From JABDGV01 sp964577935 (lineage in GTDB: Bacteria > Chlamydiota > Chlamydiia > Chlamydiales > FEN-1388), in the NCBI GenBank assembly GCA_964577935.1, contig CAZOAJ010000014.1:1-49120 (forward strand): 49,120 nucleotides of DNA, read 5' to 3'. Below the pieces are notes generated by a model, which was not told where the DNA came from, did not search any database, and worked only from the letters and a program-made list of their open reading frames with translations. The translations under genes were made by a program, and so were the position numbers. How positions within the stretch are numbered: the stretch's first letter is position 1; each line of letters opens with the position of its first letter. Shown here in pieces: positions 8,437 to 16,300 of the stretch.

Positions 8437-9024
8437 TTATATCAATTTAGGGTGTTTGTTGATATCTCCACTGCCGGGAAATCGGCTATGTGTGATGGCT
8501 ATAGCCAGGGCATCTAAAGCATCAATGGGTGCTTTTTCAGCTTGAATGCGTACATATCGGCGAGAGGCAAGGGCGACCTCTTCTTTGCTCGCTCCGCCTC
8601 GTCCACATACGGCAAGCTTAATTTCTCTCGGCGGGTATCCAAATGTCGAAAGTTTATGCTTTTTAGCTGCAAGTATAATGCTTGCTAGTGCTGCTCCGAG
8701 CTTGAGAGCACTTTGCATATTTTTATGAACAAAGGGAGTCTCTATTGCCACTTCGTCAGGTTGAAATGTTTGGATCAGATAGTCAATCCCTTCATAAATA
8801 ATTGCGTATCGATCCGAGAGAAGTCTATCTGCAGGTGGTCGTATACATCCAAGGTCTAGAATTTCAGAACATGAGTTTTTTAATATCGAATGCTCTGATT
8901 TTGGGATCTCTAGTATGGCATATCCTGTAGCACGTGTGCCAGGATCGACGCCGAGTATTCTTATTTTATCCGGTTTTCGTAGTTCGGTCGATGTCGAAAG
9001 CGATATAGCGCTTCTGCGTTGCAT
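8437..9024 (-). CDS. ruvC: Crossover junction endodeoxyribonuclease RuvC
   Basis: Resolves Holliday junctions during recombinational repair. The acidic residues of the RNase-H-like active site are visible: Asp27 in Gly-Val-Asp-Pro-Gly, Glu95 in Ala-Ile-Glu-Thr-Pro, and Asp168/Asp171 near the C-terminus. There are about 20 residues before the first beta strand, more than in E. coli RuvC; no in-frame ATG was seen closer, so the ATG at 9024 is kept. It lies 18 bases after the coiled-coil gene. Confidence 0.94.
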   Translation of the reverse strand: MQRRSAISLSTSTELRKPDKIRILGVDPGTRATGYAILEIPKSEHSILKNSCSEILDLGCIRPPADRLLSDRYAIIYEGIDYLIQTFQPDEVAIETPFVHKNMQSALKLGAALASIILAAKKHKLSTFGYPPREIKLAVCGRGGASKEEVALASRRYVRIQAEKAPIDALDALAIAITHSRFPGSGDINKHPKLI

Positions 9025-9042
9025 GATGAATTTGCCCAGTTT

Positions 9043-10806
9043 TTAGAACAGATGTCCCGAACGATCAACTTTTTGGCCCTCAAAAAATGAATTCGCTTTT
9101 GGAGCACTGCCTTTGTATTCTTCTCTTTCTGGTTCTTTTTCTTTATGAACCTGAAATACTTCGTAGAGCTGAACCGAAAGTCTTTCCGCAAGATGAAACT
9201 GATGTAGAAGGCTTTTTAATCGGACGACTTCGCGTTCGATCTCCAAAAGGTCTTCTCGATTGCGTTTCAAATCACTTTCAACAGATTCTTTGGTTTGTCG
9301 AAGTGTCTCCATTTCACTTTGAAGGGAGGCTTGAGTTTTTTCTCTTTCTTCTAATTCGATCTGTTGTTGTTCAATCCTGATGGATGCTGCATCTAGTTCT
9401 TGAGTTCTTAGAGCCAAGAGTTCATGAAGGGATGAGAGCTCTTCAATCTTATTTCTAAATGCATTTTGGAGAGTCGAAAGATCATCATTAAGCACTTGAT
9501 GCGATCCCTGGAGTTCAACGTAGCTTAAGTTGAGCTGTTGTTCTTTAGTCTCGAGTATTGAAAGTGCGTCGGATGTTTCAAAAAGTTTTGCCTCTGTGCT
9601 GTGGATTCTGGCAGAGAGCTCTTGATTTTTTGTAAGTTCTGCTTGATGTTCGAGTTTTTTATCTTGGAGCTCTTGATTAAGATACGTGCAAAGCTGCTTT
9701 TCAGCTTGCAGATCATGCTCTAGTTGTGTTGATTGTGTTTGTAGCTGTAAGTAGTTGTTGTTGAGCATTTCAAGCTCAGATGTAAGAGAAGAACTAAGCT
9801 CTTGGCTGACTTTGAGATCTGTTTGGAGTTTTTGGTTGAGCTGGGCAAGTTCTTGAAGTCTTCGAGTTGTTGCAACCTTTTCACATCTTAGCGCTGAAAG
9901 CTCATCTTCAAGCTGTTTTTTTTCGATAACAACTTTAAGATAGGCGTTTGTTTGTACGGAATCGTGCGCCTGATGCTTTTGATGGCTGTTTTGAAGTTTT
10001 TCAGCCATGGATAGTTGATTCTCAAGCTTGCTTACTTGATCTTCTAAATTTTTTGCATTCTCCCGTGATGATTCCAGTTCATGATTTTTGAGTTCTATCT
10101 CTTTATTTTTTCGGAGAATTTCAACTTTTAGTTCTTTTTTAAGATCTTCAAATCTATTTGATAATTCGTGTTTTTCTTGTTGAAGATTCGAAATTTGAAT
10201 GGTCAATTCAGAGCGAATTTTCGAAAATTGCTCTTGTGCTTGTTCGTATTTTGCAACTTCACGTTGAGTTATTTCTCTCTGTGCGCTTTGAAGTTTGGAG
10301 TCAAAGGATTCTTTTTGATTATTTGCAGATTTCAGAGCATGCGCTTGTTCTAGGGATTGGAGCTCTTTTTTGAGAAGATCAACCTCTTGGGATTTCTTTT
10401 GAAGCCGTTCTGTATGCTCCTGCTTTTCGATCAGCTGCTTGTCTGTAAGAGTTTTGTTCAACTCTTGCAGATACCTTATTTCTTCTTTGAGTGTTTGATG
10501 TAGAGTGTTCTGTGCTTCAAGATCTCTAGTATGGTCTCTTTGGAGGTTGTACTTTTCCTCAAGGGTCTCTTGAACTTTTGCTCCCAGTGCCTTAATGATC
10601 GATTTGAGCTGAGAAACTTCGTATACATCTTTTTGATCGTGTTTTTGATCTTGTTTGTCATCTTGATCGAACGTTTGTGCTTGGGCAGAGTCGTGCCTTG
10701 TGATTTCGCTTGTCAGCACGTTGGATCTGGCAGTGCTTGATCTTGATGTATCAGGTCTTGCTAGAGCAAGAGTGAGATCTTCTTTCGTAAAACGGCTTCT
10801 TTCCAT
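9043..10806 (-). CDS. Long coiled-coil protein, function unknown
   Basis: A 587-residue protein, almost wholly a predicted coiled coil: from about residue 65 to 545 the sequence is heptad-rich in Leu, Glu, Gln and Lys with no proline. The first 60 residues are Ser/Thr/Asp-rich and probably disordered; the last 40 include Gly, Pro and Phe and may form a separate tip. There is no signal peptide or membrane segment. It is the first gene of the minus-strand run leading into ruvC and ruvA. Hypothetical genes also sit beside ruvC in Chlamydia, but I cannot confirm homology. Resemblance to SMC or myosin proteins would be compositional only, and no ATPase motif is present. Confidence 0.8.
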   Translation of the reverse strand: MERSRFTKEDLTLALARPDTSRSSTARSNVLTSEITRHDSAQAQTFDQDDKQDQKHDQKDVYEVSQLKSIIKALGAKVQETLEEKYNLQRDHTRDLEAQNTLHQTLKEEIRYLQELNKTLTDKQLIEKQEHTERLQKKSQEVDLLKKELQSLEQAHALKSANNQKESFDSKLQSAQREITQREVAKYEQAQEQFSKIRSELTIQISNLQQEKHELSNRFEDLKKELKVEILRKNKEIELKNHELESSRENAKNLEDQVSKLENQLSMAEKLQNSHQKHQAHDSVQTNAYLKVVIEKKQLEDELSALRCEKVATTRRLQELAQLNQKLQTDLKVSQELSSSLTSELEMLNNNYLQLQTQSTQLEHDLQAEKQLCTYLNQELQDKKLEHQAELTKNQELSARIHSTEAKLFETSDALSILETKEQQLNLSYVELQGSHQVLNDDLSTLQNAFRNKIEELSSLHELLALRTQELDAASIRIEQQQIELEEREKTQASLQSEMETLRQTKESVESDLKRNREDLLEIEREVVRLKSLLHQFHLAERLSVQLYEVFQVHKEKEPEREEYKGSAPKANSFFEGQKVDRSGHLF

Positions 10807-10921
10807 AAGTATCTATACAACGTAAATATGCAGAGTACCTGAACGTCTTTTTTCAGCATCATATTTTTTCAACATTAAGTAGGCATCTAGGAAGATGTGA
10901 ATTTTTTAGGTGGAGCTGAAA

Positions 10922-10954
10922 ATGGATTCCGATAAATGGATTACGGTCCCTTAA
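10922..10954 (+). other. Possible 10-codon leader peptide
   Basis: A strong Shine-Dalgarno-like AGGTGGAG (10908-10915) lies 6 bases before ATG 10922, which opens a 10-codon frame ending in TAA at 10952-10954. The next gene starts at 10936 or 10978 in a different frame without an equally good ribosome site. The short frame may couple translation, or may be the original start of the next gene separated by a frameshift. Confidence 0.3.
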
Positions 10955-12084
10955 CTTTTAATATAAGGCTTTTTCGGATGTCATCGGATATGAGCGTGCT
11001 TTGCGCAAAAGGAATCCAAAGTAAAGAAACGCAAGATAAAGAAAATTTGGCCATACCTAACTCTCTAGTAAAAACAGTAAGTCCGACACCAATTGAAGAG
11101 AAACAATCCCTCAACTGGGTAGCTGAGATGTTGGCCAAGAACTATTTACAATATGATATTGAACGCGATATTGCTCAGTATGTGTGGAGCTCCTTGCTTG
11201 ATAAAGTGAAGGTGAAGAACTGTAAGATCGACACCATTTCTGCTCTGTATGAATTATCAAAGATGTGTCAGGGCATTTTAAAGGAAGATGACTTTAGCTA
11301 TCAACACCTCAACAAAGAACTTCCTCTAGCTGCGTCGATCATCAAAAATCCAGAACTTGCTAAAGCCGAGTTCTCGAAAAAGCCCTATCTCGATGAAATA
11401 TGTGTACGCATTCAAGATACTGCTGAGCGGTGTCTCTTTCATATTGCTGAATATTATTGTGATCAGAAAAAGCTACAATTACTGTTTGAGAAAGAGTCTC
11501 AGAATCAATCAGTAAAAGATCAGTGGAACTTTTCTCAGAGTATAAAACCGAGATATTTTACATGTGTGCCATTCTTTGAATTTCAGGAACTCATCCCAGG
11601 AGTCAAAATAAAAAAGCGGGAAGATGCAGAGTCGAATTCTGGAAATAATTGTGCATTTTATGCCTTTGGATCTGAGCCTTGGTATTCTTTAAGAAGCGAT
11701 CAAGATGATGAGGATATACATATCAACACTCTAAGTTTTTTTTCCAAGAAGGGATGGACACAAATCACATTAAAATCTGCTCAAAGTGGCGATAAGGTTA
11801 TTTATTTTGATAAAAATCCGTTTGACAAGCCTGCTCAAGTTGACAAGCCTGCTCAAGTTGACAAGTCTGGTCAAGTTGATAAGCCCGCTAAAGTTTTTGC
11901 TGTTCATTTTGGCATTATCGATAGGGTCCGGGATGACAAGATCCGCGTTATTTCAAAATTCGGAGGAGGATACCTCTTTCGCCATCCGCTTGAGATTACC
12001 TATCTTGAGAGTCCATATGTGGTTTGCATACGAAAAACAAATGACCTCACTTGTACTTTTCTAGAATTAGATCATAATCATTAG
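10936..12084 (+). CDS. Putative papain-fold-like (NlpC/P60 or DUF7689-like) protein, possible effector
   Basis: A 382-residue protein. Residues 60-200 are helical with no recognised domain. Residues 220-368 resemble a papain-like fold: Asn-Asn-Cys-Ala-Phe-Tyr-Ala-Phe-Gly with Cys239, then Gly-Asp-Lys-Val-Ile-Tyr-Phe (about 285-291), then Val-His-Phe-Gly-Ile-Ile with His324, then Ser-Lys-Phe-Gly-Gly-Gly (340-345) and His-Pro (350-351). This Cys, GD, H order is seen in NlpC/P60-like and DUF7689-type proteins. A fourfold six-residue repeat (Asp-Lys-Pro-Ala-Gln-Val) is inserted just before the His strand. No signal peptide was seen, so a cytosolic or type III-secreted role is more likely than a cell-wall one. 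The start is uncertain: ATG 10936 or in-frame ATG 10978. Activity is inferred, not shown. Confidence 0.6.
   Translation: MDYGPLTFNIRLFRMSSDMSVLCAKGIQSKETQDKENLAIPNSLVKTVSPTPIEEKQSLNWVAEMLAKNYLQYDIERDIAQYVWSSLLDKVKVKNCKIDTISALYELSKMCQGILKEDDFSYQHLNKELPLAASIIKNPELAKAEFSKKPYLDEICVRIQDTAERCLFHIAEYYCDQKKLQLLFEKESQNQSVKDQWNFSQSIKPRYFTCVPFFEFQELIPGVKIKKREDAESNSGNNCAFYAFGSEPWYSLRSDQDDEDIHINTLSFFSKKGWTQITLKSAQSGDKVIYFDKNPFDKPAQVDKPAQVDKSGQVDKPAKVFAVHFGIIDRVRDDKIRVISKFGGGYLFRHPLEITYLESPYVVCIRKTNDLTCTFLELDHNH
11824..11895 (+). repeat. 18-bp coding minisatellite, four copies
   Basis: Four head-to-tail copies of an 18-base unit (GACAAGCCTGCTCAAGTT and variants) start at 11824, 11842, 11860 and 11878. The first two are identical, the third differs at two bases and the fourth at three. 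Each encodes Asp-Lys-Pro-Ala-Gln-Val or a close variant, so copy-number change keeps the frame. Confidence 0.97.
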
Positions 12085-12094
12085 ATCGTAATCA
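12067..12094 (+). repeat. 14-bp tandem duplication across a stop codon
   Basis: TTAGATCATAATCA (12067-12080) is directly followed by TTAGATCGTAATCA (12081-12094), one mismatch. The stop codon of the papain-like gene lies within the second copy. Confidence 0.85.
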
Positions 12095-12115
12095 GATGAG
12101 CTAATGTAGGTGCAA

Positions 12116-13069
12116 ATGAAAGAAATATTGGTAACAGGAGCTGCGGGTTTTATAGGCTTCCATGTGGCTAAAAATCTGAGGCAAATGGGGTATCATGTAG
12201 TAGGTTTAGACAACTTTTGTCCCTATTATGACGTCTCTCTTAAGCGAGCAAGAGCCGCTCTTTTAAATGAACTCGGAGTTGAAATTATCGAAGCTGATTT
12301 CAATGATGAAGGTCTCTTTAATACAATATTTTCTACACATGCTATCTCGTCCGTAGTCCATCTTGGGGCGCAAGCAGGAGCTCGCTATTGGCTGCAAAAT
12401 CCTGATGCATACATGCAATCAAATATTCAAGGGTTCTATAAACTTCTCGAAGCGTGCAAGACACGCCCCGATATTCGAGTCGTATGGGCGTCGAGCTCTT
12501 CAGTCTACGGATCGAATAGAAAGGTTCCCTTTTCACCTCTCGATGCAACAGACCATCCTACAAGCCTTTATGCCGCCACCAAGAAATGTAATGAAGTGAT
12601 GGCCTATTCCTATCACCATTTATTTAATATTCCGTTAGTAGGCCTTCGTTTTTTCACAGTCTATGGCCCATGGGGTCGCCCTGATATGGCTTATTATAGA
12701 TTTGTAGAGGCAATAGCAAAGGGAATTCCTATTCAGCTCCATAACTTTGGTAAAATGAAGCGCGATTTCACCTACATAGATGATATTACCCAGGGAGTCT
12801 TAGGCGCTCTCTTCTCTGATGTGAGGTATGGTATATATAATCTAGGAAATTCGAGCCCTGTCGCTTTAGAAGATTTTGTTGAGATCATAGAACGAAATTT
12901 AGGCAAAAAAGCTCTAGTTGAGAGAGTGGAGATGCAGCCTGGAGAAATGGTTGAGACTTATGCAGACATCACAATGTCAACTCAAGATCTAGGGTTTCTT
13001 CCTAAAACTTCACTTGAAACTGGAATTGGTCATTTTGTTCGTTGGTGGAGAGAATATTATCAGCAGTAG
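12116..13069 (+). CDS. NAD-dependent epimerase, UDP-glucuronate 4-epimerase-like
   Basis: An extended short-chain dehydrogenase that inverts or modifies a nucleotide sugar. The N-terminal Gly-Ala-Ala-Gly-Phe-Ile-Gly binds NAD; the catalytic Tyr and Lys are in Tyr-Ala-Ala-Thr-Lys, preceded by Ser-Ser-Ser-Val-Tyr. The Arg-Phe-Phe-Thr-Val-Tyr-Gly-Pro-Trp-Gly-Arg-Pro-Asp-Met-Ala segment is typical of UDP-glucuronate 4-epimerases (CapI type). I chose ATG 12116 because AGG lies just upstream at 12108-12110; a GTG at 12110 would add two residues. It may supply precursors for surface polysaccharide, although no polymerase or export genes are nearby. Confidence 0.88.
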   Translation: MKEILVTGAAGFIGFHVAKNLRQMGYHVVGLDNFCPYYDVSLKRARAALLNELGVEIIEADFNDEGLFNTIFSTHAISSVVHLGAQAGARYWLQNPDAYMQSNIQGFYKLLEACKTRPDIRVVWASSSSVYGSNRKVPFSPLDATDHPTSLYAATKKCNEVMAYSYHHLFNIPLVGLRFFTVYGPWGRPDMAYYRFVEAIAKGIPIQLHNFGKMKRDFTYIDDITQGVLGALFSDVRYGIYNLGNSSPVALEDFVEIIERNLGKKALVERVEMQPGEMVETYADITMSTQDLGFLPKTSLETGIGHFVRWWREYYQQ

Positions 13070-13370
13070 AGTTGCAACTTGAGGGAATTAGAAAGAAAAA
13101 ATCTTCTATTCCTGAAAAATTCTACTCATGAAATCTTCTATTCTTGAAAATTATCTCGTGGCTAAAAAAGCAAGAGCATACTAGGCTGTCGATCATTGCA
13201 TATTGAAATTTCATGCATGTAATTTCAATATGCAACTACTAAAATATAGAGAATGGTTACGTGATTTTAGCTTAGATCTTGGCGTTTTAGCTTAGAAGAA
13301 ATGGCAGTGGTCAAGAGGCTAATGGATTGTGTAAGTTTTAAGATAAACAATTGGCATAAGCTGAGGTAGA
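13070..13370. other. 301-base intergenic region with repeats and a palindrome
   Basis: No gene seen. It holds a 20-base direct repeat with one mismatch (13099-13118 and 13131-13150), the 40-base palindrome listed separately, and a 12-base exact direct repeat TTTTAGCTTAGA (13265-13276 and 13285-13296). A ribosome-binding GAGG (13363-13366) precedes the next gene. No T-run terminator was found after the epimerase. Confidence 0.75.
13196..13235. repeat. 40-nt near-perfect palindrome
   Basis: Arms of 15 bases (TTGCATATTGAAATT at 13196-13210 and its reverse complement at 13221-13235) flank a T/T mismatch and a self-complementary CATGCATG centre (13212-13219). It has no T tract on either side, so it is more likely a protein-binding dyad or a structured RNA element than a Rho-independent terminator. 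Confidence 0.9.
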
Positions 13371-16139
13371 ATGAAGCAGCGGCTCAAAAAAGCCTTACCG
13401 ATTGTCTGTTGTATCTGCATCTCATCGATGATGGTTTGTGGCTATATTCCTCCACAGGATAGGAAATACCTCGACTACTTTTTAAAGCTTTATGCAGCGC
13501 AACTCTTTCGAGATAAAAATTTTGTTCTCGTCTCTTCTTCCTGCTATGTCGGGAAAAAAAATATTGAACGAGTCGAGATGGAGTTCTCTTTTTATAGACC
13601 AATGGGGAAACTCAAGTCTCGAGAAGTTATTGTTGATTTAGCCGAGAATCTTCTTGAAGCCATAAATAACGATCCTATTCTTAAAAGACGTGGTTTATTG
13701 GACGTTCCGTTTACTTCAGATAGGCTTATTATCGAAGTGAAAACCGATAATATCTTTTCAGCGAATGCGGATGTTGAAACGATCAAGCGTATTCGTTTAA
13801 AGAAAAATACGATTACGTATGATACCTATCCTTGGTCAGACCTGCTTACCGCAGGATCAAATACGTTTACAGAAGATTATTGCGTTGCTCGTATGATGTG
13901 CGGCAAGCCTGTATCCTATAACGATTATGAGAATAGACACACCTATTATAAGAACTTTAAGAATCCTGATACTCCAGAAGGTTACATTACTAACGAGCCT
14001 GATGTTGTTCTCCCTCAGCTTGCAACTGTTTCTGCAATCGACGCGCTTGCAGTTCCAGCTGAGCCATTCAATAGCTCTTTAGGAAACATTGAATGGGTTG
14101 ATTACTATTCTCCATTTGATACGAGGAGCATAGAAAATTCACTTGGAGAGCCTTCTAAAGTAGAAACTGAAGCAGTTGCTCCCCAAATTGCAAAGCCATT
14201 GACTAAAGAGCGAAATAAGCATCTAAATGCACCTATTAATAAGCCGCAGCAAGACATGCTTATTGATGCAACTAAAGTCTTAAATGAGATCTTCCCGCCT
14301 CAAAATAAACCTTCAAATCTCAGACAACGAACTCAAGATGGATCACAGGCTCTGATCAAAGATGGTGCAACGTCAACACAAAGCTACAATTCGGCTGAGC
14401 CTCAGTCAAAACTTCTTCCTATCTCCTCAAGCTCATTTATTGCCGATAGCTCTGATGTTTGCGATCCCGAGATAACATCCCGGCAGTCGCTTGAAGAGGG
14501 GTGCGAGCCATTTTTTAATGACAATGCCTATTTAAAAAATGCAGAGAGCTGGAATGGAGAGAATTCGCGGCTAGATGTTTGTGTTTCTTCCACTCGAAGC
14601 TTTGGATGGCAGGAATGTAGTGAACTTGAGGTTCCTGGTAGTGATTCCCAAAGAATGAAGCTTGAGTTGCATCAATCTGCATTAAATCACCTTGATAATA
14701 CTCAACCTGATGAAGTCAATGGTGCTGCAAAATCCATTGCCATTTCTACCTTTTCTCCAAGCCAAGAAATAGGTGCATTGAATCGGGAATCTGGGTGGGT
14801 GGAGTCTAGAAGTTTTGAGCCAAAGTGTTTGGAAAATGCGTATAAAGATGGAATCACAGGGACCTATTTTTATGCGGCAAATCCTCAAAAACAGATTGAA
14901 TCTATTCAACAGGATCAATTCCCTGAATCAAGCGAATATCAGTCGGCTCTTCGTGTTCCATCAACGCCTGCCAAATCGATGTGTATCTGCTTTCATGAAT
15001 CAGATGCCCTGGTTGCTCAGCAAGATTCTTCTGAAGCAGCGGATTCGAAATCGATGCATGAGGATCAGCAAGACGGTTTAGATGAGCCTTTTGCTCATGA
15101 AATTCCTTTTGAGACGCCGTCAATAGTTCCTTCGACTACTTTCCCTGAAATTGCTCTATCTGAGGCCCCTTTAGAGGAACCAGATCTTTCAGAGGAAGAG
15201 AAAGTCTCTCTTCTTGCAGAAGCAAATATTCATGCAGATGCCTTAAAGAGGTATGCAATGAATACCACGGGGCAGAGTTCATCGAGCGTAGAATCAAAAT
15301 CAGAAAACGGTTCATTCGTCTGCCAAATTGAAACAGCCCTTCAGGCTGATCAGATGGCTTCTGAAAATGAGAACGACAAGGAAGGCTCTTTTTTTGAAAA
15401 GTTAAAACAATTTTTCTTTCGTCCTTATGGAGCTGAGAGTAATCCAGCTACAGATCACGATGTCCCATGCATAGACGTGTCCGATGATGCAAAATCTTTG
15501 ATAATAGAAAAGCAGGCATATAGTCAGCCAATTGAATTAGAGGGAACAAACCCTCCTGAACAAGAAGATGATTTAAAAGGAGACGACTTAAAAGATTCCT
15601 TAGAAAGCTCATCAAAAGATGAGTCGAGCGATATAAATGACTCATTGTTGATGGAAGAATCCCAGTCGATATCTCAAAATCAAGTTTCTTCTTATGAAGT
15701 TTCTCCTTGTTCGAATGCCCTTTGGCATTCACAATCTCCTTCATTACTTGCCTATATTTCGTCTCAAAATGATTCTCAATCACAAGAGATGGGGTCGTCT
15801 GATTTAAGTGCTGATAATGACCATGAAAATAGAGACTCAGTAAATCCTCGTAATAATGAATCAGATCTCAAGCCGCAATCTTTGACACAGGAGTGTCCAG
15901 TTTTGCTACAGACTCGTCTGGTTTCGACAGATCTCATGGGTTCTGAATCCGAATTTGGCCAAAACTTGGTCTGTGTTGTTGATCCTGATATAGTTCCTTT
16001 AGATTCTACACTTTTGCCTTCTGAAACAATTGAAGATGTTTCTCCAGGAATGATGCAGCTCGATCCAGAGCAGAAAAGTGCGCTTGAAAATACAGGAGCT
16101 GCACAGCAATCTGAGTCGAGTGGGATGTTTAGCGAATAA
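13371..16139 (+). CDS. Exported 922-residue protein with a long acidic Ser/Glu-rich tail
   Basis: Not recognised as a known family. Residues 1-24 are a plausible Sec signal peptide: basic N-terminus, then a hydrophobic run rich in Cys, Ile and Met. Residues 25-200 have balanced composition, with Tyr-rich and alternating strands, and look like a folded domain. From about 200 to 922 the protein is low complexity, rich in Ser, Glu, Gln, Asp and Pro, with no obvious repeat unit and probably disordered. A GAGG 4 bases before ATG 13371 supports the start. The tail might be surface-exposed or periplasmic; function unknown. It follows the palindrome-bearing intergenic region and precedes a 13-base tandem repeat. 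Confidence 0.8.
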   Translation: MKQRLKKALPIVCCICISSMMVCGYIPPQDRKYLDYFLKLYAAQLFRDKNFVLVSSSCYVGKKNIERVEMEFSFYRPMGKLKSREVIVDLAENLLEAINNDPILKRRGLLDVPFTSDRLIIEVKTDNIFSANADVETIKRIRLKKNTITYDTYPWSDLLTAGSNTFTEDYCVARMMCGKPVSYNDYENRHTYYKNFKNPDTPEGYITNEPDVVLPQLATVSAIDALAVPAEPFNSSLGNIEWVDYYSPFDTRSIENSLGEPSKVETEAVAPQIAKPLTKERNKHLNAPINKPQQDMLIDATKVLNEIFPPQNKPSNLRQRTQDGSQALIKDGATSTQSYNSAEPQSKLLPISSSSFIADSSDVCDPEITSRQSLEEGCEPFFNDNAYLKNAESWNGENSRLDVCVSSTRSFGWQECSELEVPGSDSQRMKLELHQSALNHLDNTQPDEVNGAAKSIAISTFSPSQEIGALNRESGWVESRSFEPKCLENAYKDGITGTYFYAANPQKQIESIQQDQFPESSEYQSALRVPSTPAKSMCICFHESDALVAQQDSSEAADSKSMHEDQQDGLDEPFAHEIPFETPSIVPSTTFPEIALSEAPLEEPDLSEEEKVSLLAEANIHADALKRYAMNTTGQSSSSVESKSENGSFVCQIETALQADQMASENENDKEGSFFEKLKQFFFRPYGAESNPATDHDVPCIDVSDDAKSLIIEKQAYSQPIELEGTNPPEQEDDLKGDDLKDSLESSSKDESSDINDSLLMEESQSISQNQVSSYEVSPCSNALWHSQSPSLLAYISSQNDSQSQEMGSSDLSADNDHENRDSVNPRNNESDLKPQSLTQECPVLLQTRLVSTDLMGSESEFGQNLVCVVDPDIVPLDSTLLPSETIEDVSPGMMQLDPEQKSALENTGAAQQSESSGMFSE

Positions 16140-16164
16140 AGCGAGTGCATAAGTTCACAGCAAG

Positions 16165-16227
16165 TTGACTGGATAGGTTGACTGGATAGGTTGACTGCAT
16201 AGCTTGAGTGCATAGCTTGAGTGCATG
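16165..16227 (+). repeat. 13-bp tandem repeat, nearly five copies
   Basis: Units start at 16165, 16178, 16191, 16204 and 16217 (last partial). They drift from TTGACTGGATAGG (two identical copies) through TTGACTGCATAGC to TTGAGTGCATAGC. Each begins with TTGACT or TTGAGT, close to a -35 hexamer. It fills most of the space between the 922-residue gene and the next gene. Confidence 0.95.
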
Positions 16228-16300
16228 ATTTCGAATTACGAGCTATTCACTCCATTCATTGAAGATTTGGAATTCTCCAGAGGGTATATTTTCTCGCAAT

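Noticed and set aside
10531..10740. Plus-strand frames rich in Phe and Leu opposite the coiled-coil gene
   Set aside because: They are the complement of Glu/Lys/Gln-rich heptads; no ribosome site or homology.
13070..13370. tRNA or small RNA gene
   Set aside because: No cloverleaf or TpsiC-arm signature was found; only repeats and a palindrome.
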